Assembly (NCBI GenBank): GCA_013076295.1
Contig: RQOL01000495.1
Span: 62,001-126,000, forward strand
Reading direction: 5' to 3'
DNA: 64,000 bases
Source of the DNA: Sanderia malayensis
Taxonomy: Eukaryota > Cnidaria > Scyphozoa > Semaeostomeae > Pelagiidae
In this document: positions 45,170 through 58,009 of the stretch, in pieces
How positions within the stretch are numbered: the first letter of the stretch is position 1
Layout of the letters: every line of letters begins with the position of its first letter
The notes under the pieces: model-generated
The model's database searches: none
What the model was told of the DNA's origin: nothing
Seen by the model: only the letters and a program-made list of their open reading frames with translations
Made by a program: the position numbers and the translations under genes

Positions 45170-46700
45170 TGTTGCTGCGTAGCGGAACGAAGTGAAGCCG
45201 CTGCGCAGCAGAATATAATCGAGTCCTTCTCGAGAAAAATTCTGTATGTGTGTTTGTTTGTCGGATTTTAGCCTGCGCGTGGCCTCAAATCCTCCTCCGC
45301 ATGCTGGTTTTATTATCAATTCATCAATGGCGGTCATCTTTTTGCTGCAGTGCAGCGAGTCGTTTTAGAAACATTGGAAAAACGATATTTGGTTGGCTTA
45401 TTTGCTGGCTATGAACTTTTATTCGTAGCCAGAATCGAGAAGGCCCAAAAGAGGACAATTTTATTTCGACAATAACACAGGAGTTGCTTTCTTGTCGTGG
45501 GGATAAGTTGACAAATGAATGCCTGCAAGTGGAAGAGAGAAGCTGTGCGGAAGTATACATAGTAGGCTCCCAAAACTATTGTCAACATTTTCACCATCAT
45601 TATGTATTTTATTGTTTTTAGCAGGGGATATTGAAAATAATCCCGGTCCAGAAAATCTTGACTTCAGATTTCAAATTGTTGATGTGCATTTAATTTAGTT
45701 TTCTTTTTAATCTGGGGTTTTCTACATTTATTCCCCTGTTTTTGGTATTGTTTTGTTTACATGGTAAAGTCATATCAACAAAGATTTGAATTTTATCTTT
45801 GATCTTCAAACTGAGCGCACACCTTCTCTTGATAGAATAATTTCCTAAAATCTATTATTGCTGAAATTCCAAAATCCAGCTACGAAACGTAAATGTCAAT
45901 AACAAATGTCAATACACATGACAGCGCTTCCAAGCACGCTAAACACCCCCTGTCCATATTTTTTGCAGGCACTTATTTCAAAACAAAACATATCTCTTAA
46001 TCAAATGCTAGATGCTTTAGTCCTGATTATTCATTTCACATCACAGCAGCACTCATTTTAACAATGTTAACAGCTAGTCTTATCTCCTATCTCTATGGTC
46101 TCCACTCAGGACACGGAAATGCCGTTCACAATGAATCGACGACAATTTCCAGTAAGACTTGCATTGCATACTGCCTAACAATCAATACTGCCACATACTC
46201 CTTACTATGTACAAACATAAATATAAAAATAACTGACAACTGCGCATTTCTTGCATGCATAGTACTGTATACCTTTAGAATAATGTCTAATATATATATC
46301 TTCGTACAATAATACCCACATTGTTTTTCTTCTACAAAGATTTTAATGAGATGCATTTCTGTATTTTTAATTATCCAATAGCAGCATAGCAGCAGGTTTC
46401 GTTACTTTGAAACGAGGCTATTATGTTACCTTTCACAAAAGAACCTAGCCTCACTTTCATGTTAATGAATGATGGGAATTTTAATTTTACAAAAGTCGAC
46501 GCTTTTTGAAATATCTGTTTCGTAGACCTACCTTACCTACCTTACATCGCCAAAGAAAAATTGTTTAAAAAGGACAAATTACAGGCGGAAGGATATTGCA
46601 AAACCTACAAACACATTACCATTGATCTCAAACAAAGGTCAATTAGCTTCATTGTTATTTCAAGTGCTCAGCTTATTGCTAAATCAGATCAGATTGATCA
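45170..46700. other. Mostly non-coding; 2A-like peptide fragment
   Basis: At 45603-45665 the plus strand reads a hydrophobic stretch followed by AGDIENNPGP, a 2A-like motif (D-x-E-x-N-P-G-P) as found near the N-terminus of some CR1/L2-type non-LTR retrotransposons. The frame stops about 12 codons later, so it is a fragment. No other gene is visible in this stretch. 'GCTGCGTAGCGG...CCGCTGCGCAGC' at about 45174-45210 is a short inverted repeat. Confidence 0.45.
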
Positions 46701-46737
46701 CTTTGCTTAGGCCTGTTCTTTGGAATCAGATAGTGGA

Positions 46738-46990
46738 CAAAAGTCGGAACGAACAATGTGAATGAATCTGTGTCTAATTAGTGAATCGATGTCTTGTGAA
46801 TCGGTGTCTTGCGAGTGAATAAATGCAATGTGAGTGAATCGGGGCAATGTGAGTGAATCAATGTCTTGTGAATAAATGTGTGTGAATCAATGTACTGCGA
46901 ATATTTTCCAGTGAATCGGTGTCTTGTGAACATGTATGTGTGAATCTTTGACTTGTGAAAATATGTGAGTGAATCGGTGTCTTGTCGATC
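46738..46990. repeat. Degenerate GTGAATC(G)GTGTCTTGTGAA repeats
   Basis: About ten irregular copies of a roughly 20-25-base motif lie just outside the left edge of duplication copy B. Non-coding. Confidence 0.65.
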
Positions 46991-47289
46991 GGGAGTAACC
47001 GCTGATCAATGTGATTTGTCATGAGTGATCGCATCACTAATCACTTCAAGGAATCCCCGCTACTTGTCTTTTGACACGACTCCATCTCAACAGAAAGGGT
47101 AATTATGTTTCAATTTTTGGTAGGTACTAATGTTGTATTTCTATAAAGCTGATGTAAATCCAGTATCAGTTTTGTAAAAAATCAGTAGCTCATGTGTTTA
47201 GCAGCTTCTTCTTTTTATTGTAATTGCAATTTCTCTTAGGTATGTATTTTCAAAATGATTTATTTGTTATAGAAAGCATCGAGTGAACC

Positions 47290-49235
47290 ACAAGGGAACA
47301 TGGAGCCAAATGTTGCATAACATCTTCTGACAGTATCTTTGAAATGCTAATTCAGGTATGAAGTTATTAATAACATATGATCACATATATCCATACATTT
47401 TCCAACCATTACACCACAAAATCAATCAATTTTGGAACTTACATGAAATGAAAATGTCTCATGTTCCTAAGGGAACATGGAGCCAAATGTTACATAACAT
47501 CTTCTGACATTATCTTTGATGTGCTAATTCAGGTATGAAGTTATTAATAACATATGATCACATATATCCATACATTTTCAAACCATTACACCACAAAATC
47601 AATCAATTTTGGAATTTACATGAAATGAAAATGTCCCATGTTCCTAAGGGAACATGGAGCCAAATGTTACATAACATCTTCTGACATTATCTTTGATGTG
47701 CTAATTCAGGTATGAAGTTATTAATAACATATGATCACATATATCCATACATTTTCCAACCATTACACCACAAAATCAATCAATTTTGGAATTTACATGA
47801 AATGAAAATGTCTCATGTTCCTAAGGGAACATGGAGCCAAATGTTACATAACATCTTCTGACAGTATCTTTGAAGTGCTAATTCAGGTATGAAGTTCTTA
47901 ATAACACATGATCACATATATCCATACATTTTCAAACCATTACACCACAGAATCATTCAATTTTGGAATTTACATGAAATGAAAATGTCTCATGTTCATA
48001 AGGGAACATGGAGCCAAATGTTACATAACATCTTCTGACATTATCTTTGATGTGCTAATTCAGGTATGAAGTTATTAATAACATATGATCACATATATCC
48101 ATACATTTTCAAACCATTACACCACAAAATCAATCAATTTTGGAATTTACATGAAATGAAAATGTCCCATGTTCCTAAGGGAACATGGAGACAAATGTTA
48201 CATAACATCTTCTGACATTATCTTTGATGTGCTAATTCAGGTATGAAGTTATTAATAACATATGATCACATATATCCATACATTTTCAAACCATTACACC
48301 ACAAAATCAATCAATTTTGGAATTTACATGAAATGAAAATGTCCCATGTTCCTAAGGGAACATGGAGCCAAATGTTACATAACATCTTCTGACATTATCT
48401 TTGATGTGCTAATTCAGGTATGAAGTTATTAATAACATATGATCACATATATCCATAAATTTTCAAACCATTACACCACAGAATCATTCAATTTTGGAAT
48501 TTACATGAAATGAAAATGTCTCATGTTCATAAGGGAACATGGAGCCAAATGTTACATAACATCTTCTGACAGTATCTTTGAAGTTCTAATTCAGGTATAA
48601 ATTCTTAATAACATATGATCACATATATCCATACATTTTCCAACCATTACACCACAGAATCATTCAATTTTGGAATTTACATGAAATGAAAATGTTTCAT
48701 GTTCATAAGGGAACATGAAGCCAAATGTTACATAACATCTTCTGACATTATCTTTGATGTGCTAATTCAGGTATGAAGTTCTTAATAACATATGATCACA
48801 TATATCCATACATTTTCCAACCATTACACCACAGAATCAATCAATTTTGGAATTTACATGAAATGAAAATGTCTCATGTTCCTAAGGGAACATGGAGCCA
48901 AATGTTACATAACATCTTCTGACAGTATCTTTGAAGTGCTAATTCAGGTATGAAGTTCGTAATAACACATGATCACATATATCCATACATTTTCAAACCA
49001 TTACACCACAGAATCAATCAATTTTGAAATTTACATGAAATGAAAATATCTCATGTTCATAAGGGAACATGGAGGCAAATGTTACATAACATCTTCTGAC
49101 AGTATCTTTGAAGTGCTAATTCAGGTATGAAGTTCTTAATAACACATCATCACATATATCCATACATTTTCCAACCATTACACCACAGAATCAATCAATT
49201 TTGGAATTTGCATGAAATGAAAATGTCCCATGTTC
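47290..49235. repeat. 177-bp satellite-like array in intron 1 of copy B
   Basis: About eleven units with a period of about 177 bp, recognisable by AAGGGAACATGGAGCCAAAT and ATAACATATGATCACATATA. Copy A has one unit. Non-coding and AT-rich. Confidence 0.92.
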
Positions 49236-50084
49236 ATTATTTTTATTAAACCTGTGTTGACACTCAGCAAAACTATTCAAAGATGCTTATTGCTATCCAA
49301 TAAGCACTCATAGAATGAGAACTCAACCAATGCAACATATAATCTCCATGATTTTTATACTCTCCCAATAGGTTTTCTTCTTCAATTCAGGTTATACATG
49401 AATTCCTGATAATTTTTCACTTCCATTTTTGAACATAATAATTAAAAAAAACTAATAAATTTATTAATCACATGCGCTAATAAATCTATTAGCGCATGTG
49501 ATTTTCCCTACCTTTCCCCTACGGATTTTTCTTCCATTATCCCTACAATTTCGGAATTCTACCCATGAAAACTACCTAACACATAAAAGTTCATCTTTGC
49601 AACCTGCCAATTTTAAAAAGCTTGCAAAGTTTTCATGTCTTGCCAGAGGTTGGCCAGTCAGTCATAGATTCAACTCCACTTTTAAACATTACTATGCATC
49701 ATCAAATTTGCACGATTTGAACTGCTAAAATTCAAACTCTATCAAAAGTGACCAAAATTTTCTGTCTCTTTAAAGGTAACTGAAAAACCAATTTTTGTAA
49801 CCCAAATCTCTATAATTCAGACATCAACATAAAATTTTACAATCTTTTCCAAACAAAATTTTTAAATTCTTGATATTTACTCAGACCATGCCATGTACAA
49901 ACTAAAACCAACGAACCCATTTGTAAGAATTTAAATTTTAGCCTAATTCTCGTTTCTTATCAAGAATTTTTATTACATTCTGATATATTTTTGATTATTG
50001 ATCAATGGTATTTTTGATTTTGTCACTTTTAGGTTTGCCCCATGTTTTTGTGACAGTGGCCTGCTCCTCTACGTGGACGGATAT

Positions 50085-50093
50085 TCCTGATGT
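50085..50093 (+). promoter_or_regulatory. Antizyme +1 ribosomal frameshift site, copy B
   Basis: TCC-TGA-T lies at the same place as in copy A, at the end of an 18-codon zero-frame segment. The +1 frame after it is open for only 12 codons. Confidence 0.82.
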
Positions 50094-50169
50094 TCGCTTT
50101 GGTGCAAATCACATTGACCCAGGATAGTGTGGAACAGACAGACGTCACAAAGATCCCTTTGAGGTATGT

Positions 50170-51440
50170 CACGGTGCTCCATCTTTGCTCAGCTTCAGAA
50201 AGCCATTAGAAAGATAGAGCAAGCATATGTGTGCATCTATCAACTATGAACTGCTTAGATAAAAGCCTTGTGTGTGCTATATTCAATGCTCCATCTTTGC
50301 TCAGCCTTAGAAACCCATACCTTGTAAAGATAGAGCAAGCATACGTGTGCATCTATCAACTATCAACTGCTTAGATTATAGCCTTGTGTTTGCTATATCC
50401 AATGCTCCATCTTTGCTCAGCCTTAGAAACCCATACCTTGTAAAGATAGAGCAAGCATGCGTGTGCATCTATCAACTATCAACTGCTTTGATATATAGTC
50501 TTGTGTGTGCTATATTCAATGCTCCATCTTTGCTCAGCCTTAGAAAGCCACACCTTGTAAAGATAGAGCAAGCATGCGTGTGCATCTATCAACTATCAAC
50601 TGCTTAGATAAAAGCCTTGTGTGTGCTATATTCAATGCTCCATCTTTGCTCAGCCTTAGAAAGCCACACCTTGTAAAGATAGAGCAAGCATGCGTGTGCA
50701 TCTATCAATTATCAACTGCTTTGATATATAGCCTTGTGTGTGCTATATTCAATGCTCCATCTTTGCTCAGCCTTAGAAAGCCACACCTTGTAAAGATAGA
50801 GCAAGCATACGTGTGCATCTATCAACTATCAACTGCTTTGATATATAGCCTTGTGTGTGCTATATTCGATGCTCCATCTTTGCTCAGCCTTAGAAAGCCA
50901 CACCTTGTAAAGATAGAGCAAGCATGCGTGTGCATCTATCAACTATCAACTGCTTTGATATATAGCCTTGTGTGTGCTATATTCAATGCTCCATCTTTGC
51001 TCAGCCTTAGAAAGCCACACCTTGTAAAGATAGAGCAAGCATGCATGTGCATCTATCAACTATCAACTGCTTTGATATATAGCCTTGTGTGTGCTATATT
51101 CAATGCTCCATCTTTGCTCAGCCTTAGAAAGCCACACCTTGTAAAGATAGAGCAAGCATACGTGTGCATCTATCAATTATCAACTGCTTTGATATATAGC
51201 CTTGTGCGTGCTATATTCAATGCTCCATCTTTGCTCAGCCCTAGAAAGCCACACCTTGTAAAGATAGAGCAAGCATACGTGTGCATCAATCAACTATCAA
51301 CTGCTTTGATATATAGCCTTGTGTGTGCTATATTCAATGCTCCATCTTTGCTCAACCTCAGAAAGCCACACCTTGTAAAGATAGAGCAAGCATACGTGTG
51401 CATCTGTCAACTATCAACTGCTTAGATCATAGCTTTATGT
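50170..51440. repeat. 117-bp tandem repeat in antizyme intron 2, copy B
   Basis: About eleven units of 113-117 bp, the same family as 32828-33372. Many units are nearly identical, which suggests recent expansion. Confidence 0.92.
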
Positions 51441-51709
51441 ATATATTATGTTCAAGACCTTTCTTGTGTATCTTCGTAATTTTTACCGTTGTTTATTTCA
51501 GGCCCTTTGTGAATTTGGGAAAGATTCAACACCTTTAACATTCTCATTCCGAGATGGCTAACACCTTATCAGTGAATGGAATGGTGCTCTGGTGCAAAGA
51601 ACGTTGTATTTAGAACTTCCACATACCTCTTTGGCTTCTGGTATCAAAGAAGGGTAATTTATGTTCATTTATAATGCCCAGTATGCCATTTGTGATCACA
51701 TCTGCTATT

Positions 51710-52135
51710 GCATAGATATAGCTGCATCTATTGTATAGATATAGCTGTATATGCTGCATAGATATAGCTGGATATATTGCATAGATATAGCTGCATATGC
51801 TGCATAGATATAGCTGCATATATTGCATAGATATAGCTGCATATGCTGCATAGATATAGCTGCATATATTGCATAGATATAGCTGCATCTATTGTATAGA
51901 TATAGCTGTATATGCTGCATAGATATAGCTGGATATGTTGCACAGATATAGCTGCATACATTGCATAGATATAGCTGCGTATATTGCACAGATGTAGCTG
52001 CATATATTGCATAGATATAGCTGCATATATTGCATAGATATAGCTGCATATATTGCATAGATATAGCTGCGTATATTCCACAGATATAGCTGCATATATT
52101 GCACAGATGTAGCTGCATATATTGCATAGATATAG
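51710..52135. repeat. 23-24-bp minisatellite in antizyme intron 3, copy B
   Basis: About 18 units of GCATAGATATAGCTGCATATATT type, matching the array at 33650-34045. Confidence 0.9.
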
Positions 52136-52367
52136 CTTTTTACATTCATTTTTCATTTTGTTTTTAGATTTGTTGCTTTTTTGGATCATGCTGAAGATGT
52201 TTTGAAAGCAATCAAATTGTTCATGTGCATACCAAAGTCAATCACAAGTAGAGGTGAGAATGTTTTGTTTCACTCCCCCCACTTTGAGCATTTCATATCA
52301 GCTAAATTGCTCCCTTAATCCCCCCACCTATTTTGTCGTCAAACTGTATTGCATATTGCTCACAGTG

Positions 52368-53372
52368 CTCTAAGAGGACAAAGGTTGTACTCTAACAGGT
52401 CATGTCGTTTATCAGTTCAAAGGGTCAAAGTATCAAAGTTCATAAGTCATAAGGTCATTTTCGGATCACCTGGGTGCATGAACTATTAGTTTTGCTCTAA
52501 GAGGACAAAGGTTGTACTCTAACAGGTCATGTTGTTTAACAGTTCATAAGGGTCAAAGTATCAAAGTTCATAAGTCATAAGGTCATCTTTGAATCACCTG
52601 GGTGCATGAACTATTAGCTTTGCTCTTAGAGGACAAAGGTTGTACTCTAACAGGTCATGTTGTTTAACAGTTCATAAGGGTCAAAGTATCAAAGTTCATA
52701 AGTCACAAGGTCATTTTCGGATCACCTGGGTGCATGAACTATTAGCTTTGCTCTTAGAGGACAAAGGTTGTACTCTAACAGGTCATGTTGTTTAACAGTT
52801 CATAAGGGTCAAAGTATCAAAGTTCATAAGTCATAAGGTCATTTTTGAATCACCTGGGTGCATGAACTATTAGTTTTGCTCTAAGAGGACAAAGGTTGTA
52901 CTCTAACAGGTCATGTTGTTTAACAGTTCATAAGGGTCAAAGTATCAAAGTTCATAAGTCATAAGGTCATTTTTGAATCACCTGGGTGCATGAACTATTA
53001 GTTTTGCTCTAAGAGGACAAAGGTTGTACTCTAACAGGTCATGTTGTTTAACAGTTCATAAGGGTCAAAGTATCAAAGTTCATAAGTCATAAGGTCATTT
53101 TTGAATCACCTGGGTGCATGAACTATTAGTTTTGCTCTAAGAGGACAAAGGTTGTACTCTAACAGGTCATGTTGTTTAACAGTTCATAAGGGTCAAAGTA
53201 TCAAAGTTCATAAGTCATAAGGTCATCTTTGAATCACCTGGGTGCATGAACTATTAGTTTTGCTCTAAGAGGACAAAGGTTGTACTCTAACAGGTTATGT
53301 TTTTTAACAGTTCAAAGGGTCAAAGTATCAAAGTTCATAAGTCATAAGGTCATTTTTGAATCACCTGCGGCT
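52368..53372. repeat. 124-bp tandem repeat in antizyme intron 4, copy B
   Basis: About eight units of roughly 124 bp (GCTCTAAGAGGACAAAGGTT ... TCATAAGGTCATTTTTGAATCACCTG; gap shown by dots). Copy A keeps only the tail of the last unit, right after its exon 4 break. Confidence 0.92.
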
Positions 53373-54300
53373 ATTAATTAATTAGTACAGAGGGTGAGAA
53401 TTTTTCCTTTGTGTTGCGATATGTAACCATGCCCCTCTGCGCACGCAGTTAACTACTTTAGTTCTTCAGTGTTTGATTGCCCGCGTTGATCCCGCGTTGA
53501 TCCCGCGTAGTTTGAAGCAGAGAGCATTTGGTCAATTACCATGAAGCTTTGTAGATCAATTTCTGCTTAGGGTGTGGCCTGGTGAAGCGGATCAGGGGGG
53601 CTACCATTTGACTGTCAAATTTCTCTTTTATGGTCGTTTCTTAAATTCATTGGCTGTCAGGAAGTGTTTTGACCGATAAGGCAAAGGTTGGCTGAATTTT
53701 GGGTGTAAATAGAAAAGTTACAAGAAATCGGAAACAGCTTGTTTTTTGCATTTTATTTCATACATACAGCAACTTTCTTGTGAGCTACCTGTAAAGTTAA
53801 TTTGATTCACTTTGTCAGTCTGTTTGCAAACTCCTTCAGTCCAATACTTCTTGATTGTAATCGAGAACAAACTTATTACGTCACAAAATGGTTAAGTGCT
53901 TCATAGATTAAGTCAATATAAAGTACCACCATTTAGTTCACAGATAAAGAAGGGGCTTAATTCAGAATTTTATTCCCCAAGGGTGTTTTCACAGAATTTT
54001 TACAATAATCATACGTTTACTAAACAAAAGATTTATATTTTACTATAGACCCATTATCATTAAAACGAGTTTTTAAAAAAGTAAAATTTATTTTTTATTT
54101 TGTTTCTAGCCGAAGTTTTGCGAGCATTTATGTTCATGGGGTTTCAGATTGTTAATCCCGATGGCATGGATTGCATCGATCGCAAAACGGATTACATTTT
54201 CATGCAGTACGAATTCGATTAAAACAAACCAGCGGATCACAGATTGCTAGATCGAAATCAAACCAAAATCAAACTCACTTTCACACTTAAACTTAATAGC

Positions 54301-55950
54301 AAATATTAAGCTTAATAGCTTAATATTAAAAGCAGGAGCAACTATATCTCAACAATATTAAAAGCAGAATATAGTTTTACTGGTCTTCCTCCTACCTCTG
54401 ATTTCACGTGATTTTCATATTGGTGCGTAACATAATGAATCATGCCGTGAGTTTGAGGCACCTAAACAAAAATGGAGAATAGTTAGAAAGACCCAAAGGT
54501 AAAACTGAGTTCGGTGAGGTTGAATGAAAAAATGAAATGACCTGTGTTTAGCTTGTTCAAACAAAGTCTGAGTTCAAAAATGACCTGTGTTCAAACAAAA
54601 TCTATTTAGTTACAGGCAAAGATGGAATTCATTATACATAGATATGATAATTAATTCTATACCTTCTTGAAATTTTCTTGAGTCACACATAGCCAGTAAG
54701 GAGAGGTCTTTCCAAGCTTGACTGAGGTTTCCGATTCCTCCTTCTCTGAGACCAGCCTTTCTCTAGACATAGCAATATACTATGTGACAATGTACTTGGA
54801 CCCTTTACCCCCTGGAAATATATCATTTGATATTGTTTATCAATGGACTAAATGGACCTTCCAGGGGTGACAGTATAAGAAAATATAGTCAGACACTTTA
54901 CCTCCTGGAAATATATCATTTTATGTTCTTTACCAATGGACCAAATGGGCTTTCCAGGGGTGACAGTATGAAACAATATATGAATTAATGGTTCAAATTT
55001 TAGTCCACCAAGATTTCCCGCGGATAGCTATCTAAACTTTCTATCATACATGAAGTACGTACTGAAAAATCCAAATTTTGAAATAGACTGAAAAATGACT
55101 CACGAGGAGTCTAATTATACTAAATAGGTTCTACTGATCACGTTGAGACAATTCCCAGCCTTCTAGGAGTAATGGTTCGTGGACCCAGATCTCCCACGGA
55201 TAGCTATTTAAATTTTCTATCGTACATGAGTAAGCAATTAAATTTTTTTAAACTCAATATATTGTCCCAAATCATTTGCTAGTTTGAAAATTCATTTTAA
55301 TGTACACTCGTAATTTTGAAATTTGATCTCCAATAATTGTTCCATGCTTTTACGCATGCGTATTATACTTCATTTTTTGACAGTCCCGCATTTAAAGTGT
55401 GCCCGGAAACCCTCTTTAACTCCAGGTGACAGCACAGAGGGTTGGTGACCCTTGCTTGTGCAAAATGCCACTGGGGGAATTTTAAGCTATTTTCGTTTCA
55501 ATATTTCTGGCTTTAACATCTTCATCGGCAAAACGAGCAAAGAGGGTGAGCTTTAGTGGCTGCTCGGCACATGGCATAGGTTCCCCCGGGGAAGATAGGG
55601 TTTCGCCGTTCTTTGGCGAAATTTTATTGGAACCGGTTTATTTACAGATCTGTTTTTTCAAGTTTTCACAATTATTTTTACTTCATTTGAACTGTTTTGA
55701 AATTAATTGTTGAAAGTAAGACCGAAATTTCTCAAAGAAGTATTCTTCAAGAGCCTAAGTTTCTCAAGTGGAAGTTTCGGCACCCTCAACAGAAAGTGAT
55801 AATAACTCTGACTCTATTTGTTACCAAAACTACCCTCTAAATTTATTGATGGGGCACATGTGGGGGTTCCTGTAGTACGCATGCGTTTATTAAATTGTTT
55901 TCCATGTCAGACGACATCGAACCCATCGCCCAGCGGTATTTACACTCTTC
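54301..55950. repeat. No gene; short tandem duplications
   Basis: Two tandem copies of an approximately 90-110-bp unit (CCTGGAAATATATCATTT ... TTCCAGGGGTGACAGTAT) lie at about 54799-54970. A diverged repeat of 'GGATAGCTAT(C/T)TAAA' lies at about 55021 and 55198. No coding sequence is supported. Confidence 0.6.
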
Positions 55951-56080
55951 CTTTTCTCTCATTGGTTCATGTGACGCACGAGAAGATTGGTATTTCTGGT
56001 CAATATGTGAGTGAGATTGCCAAATATGGTCTGGAGATAACGTTTCCGGTACCCAGTATGCTTTGCTGATCTAGTGGGAG

Positions 56081-56097
56081 TATAAAAGCTCAGCCAC
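56081..56097 (+). promoter_or_regulatory. TATA box and E-box of the left arm
   Basis: TATAAAA at 56081 is followed by CAGCCACGTG, which contains a CACGTG E-box. The ATG lies about 130 bases downstream. The same arrangement recurs inverted at about 58281-58300. Confidence 0.55.
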
Positions 56098-56214
56098 GTG
56101 ACGTTTGAGGCCTTTGATCTTGGTTTGTGGAGAGGAAGAATATCGGGATGACTTGGAAGAAATGTCGAAGAAGAACCACGAAGAAAACATGGAAGCTGAT
56201 GCAACGTAACAAAG

Positions 56215-56367
56215 ATGGCGGACATTTGTAGTTGGACTATGCTTTCCTTGTCTTTCAAGACTTCGATGATTAGTAAATATGTCAATTGGAAAGAAGCCTG
56301 GAAGCTCATAGCTGGAACACCTTCTGTATGCCTGGAGAAATTATCCAAACTTTCTTCCTTCAGTCAG
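56215..56367 (+). CDS. First coding exon of an unrecognised gene (left copy)
   Basis: An ATG in good context (AAAGATGG) opens 51 codons ending at CAG|GTAAGC. The peptide starts MADICSWT and contains 'KYVNWKEAWKLIAGTP'. The inverted copy at 58010-58165 is also open and mostly matches in protein, with one codon inserted. I do not recognise the protein. The exon that follows could not be fixed; a candidate near 56505 does not keep the frame. Confidence 0.5.
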
Positions 56368-58009
56368 GTAAGCTTTTTGACTTTATAGGATGCTATAGGA
56401 CTATCGTTTCTCTTAAATGTATCTATTTAGAGCTATTTTTACTTTTCACTACTTTCTGGTTGCAAAGCATGATACTTATTATGTGAATCTAAATTTGCTT
56501 TCAGCTTTCATGAATGCAATTTGCCGGGAAAGCAGGATTGAAATATTTCTAAACTGGAGGCAAGTTTCAATTGAATTTCGTATGTAACATATTTAACTTA
56601 GAGTTTGAGTTCGTCAGTTGTAAGGAATTAATAAATAGATTGTTCCTCTGTGATGGAAATCTTGGAATTACCGTATGAAAGTTTATTCTTTTTGAATACA
56701 ATCTTTGCGGCTTTTTTCTGAGAGGATGTTAACGACCAAGATGGAGCTGTCAAGCTAAAGAGTTGTTTATTTTGACTTGAGTTGTTTGATTTTATAGGAT
56801 TTTAATTATAGATTTGATTATTAGATTTGAAGATTCGATATGAATTTTATTTGAATTCTTAAATCATGTACTATGAACATAAAATCAAATTTTATAGCTG
56901 TTGGTTGATCCTCATGCGAAACCACAAGGCACCAAGGTAAATAAAATAGTTCACTAATGCCAGCTTCGATGCATCGTTCATTCTAACTCTTCGAAATTAT
57001 GATGGTTACATGTATTAGCAGAAGTTATGCCAAACATATCATATTATATCTTTTTTAAATATCTTTAGTAATGTAGATTTAATGTTTGATGTTTTTCATA
57101 CTACTGGTTTAAAATTTATACAGATTTATGCTACATTTGTTGTGAATCGAAATACTATATGAATTAATGCATCTATTTTAACTTGTAGATTGGTCATCCG
57201 TGAAATAGAAGTTTCGATCCAAAAACTAAAAACAAAACGAGAAAGGCCAGAAATAATACAAAAACGACGACAATTAACTTTATATTTGCAATAAAAACAA
57301 TTATGTTTGCGATGTTAATATTGAATGAATACATAAAATTATTTTTCTGAAAATTTTTTAAACGTATTGTTGCTGTTGTCTGTTACTTCCTCCCACTTTT
57401 TCAGACTTATAATATTTATTATATCCAAATTCGCTATTCTGGAAGTTCCTGGATTAATGGGTTATTTGTAGACAATGAACTTCCTGAGATACAAAGAAAC
57501 TACTTCGGCCTATAAAGCGTTCAATCATTATTTTCCCGTTAAACTAAACTCGCTATAAGCGAAAATAAAAAGCTGCACAACATATTCTATCATTAGGTTG
57601 TACATCCATCCTTAATGATTATGCCGACAAAAATGAAATCAAAAACTGGCCAAGTCAAATGCTTTCTTGGCGGAAAACGAAGAAGAAACTTCGGATATTT
57701 TCACCACCTTCTTAACCATCAGCTTTTATTTCAGCATTCTGTAGATAAATAAAAACTTAACGATCAGTGAAACTTGTGCTCTTACAATTAACTATTAATT
57801 ACAGAAAATATTCCCCGAAAGAAGATGATTATTCCAATTTTGATTCGCTTTTTGCATTGCTAGGTATTGGCCCAGAGTATCAAATATGTATAAACAATTT
57901 CAGCATTTTTCATAAGTTCATTCGAAGAGATCTCTTCTAATCTTAAATTTTGGCGGAAAACGAAGAGAAATGATAGTCGTAAAGCATCCTACAAGGTTAA
58001 AAAGCTTAC

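Larger units (their letters stand above)
50033..54222 (+). pseudogene. OAZ: Ornithine decarboxylase antizyme, copy B (nonsense mutations)
   Basis: Exons 50033-50163, 51502-51653, 52168-52253 and 54110-54222 all have good splice sites and matching phases, and the lengths of the shared exons equal those of copy A (131, 152 and 113). The third exon, lost from copy A, encodes 'FVAFLDHAEDVLKAIKLFMC', the helix/strand region of antizyme that contacts ornithine decarboxylase. The last exon carries 'GFQIVNPDGMDCID' and the 'YIFMQYEFD' end. After the TCC-TGA site the +1 frame meets TAG at 50125-50127, and the second exon has TAA at 51559-51561. Two in-frame stops make full-length antizyme impossible unless both are read through. 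The terminal-exon acceptor is intact here. Confidence 0.87.
47119..54300 (+). repeat. Segmental duplication, copy B (antizyme locus)
   Basis: Direct-orientation copy of 26916-35055, lacking the gypsy element and with most intron repeats expanded. The two copies are about 12 kb apart. Confidence 0.9.

Noticed and set aside
41530..46105. Possible larger transposon bounded by CCATAGAGATAGGATATAAG and its inverse near 46080
   Set aside because: Only about 20 imperfect bases match, the motif is already repeated at the MITE edge, and no target duplication was found.
50347..51425. Long repetitive frame in antizyme copy B intron 2
   Set aside because: The 117-bp repeat is a multiple of three, so the frame stays open by arithmetic. 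It is flanked by good splice sites of the antizyme exons.
47290..53372. Regular repeats resembling a CRISPR array
   Set aside because: Units are contiguous tandem repeats without unique spacers, in introns of a eukaryotic gene, and no cas genes are present.
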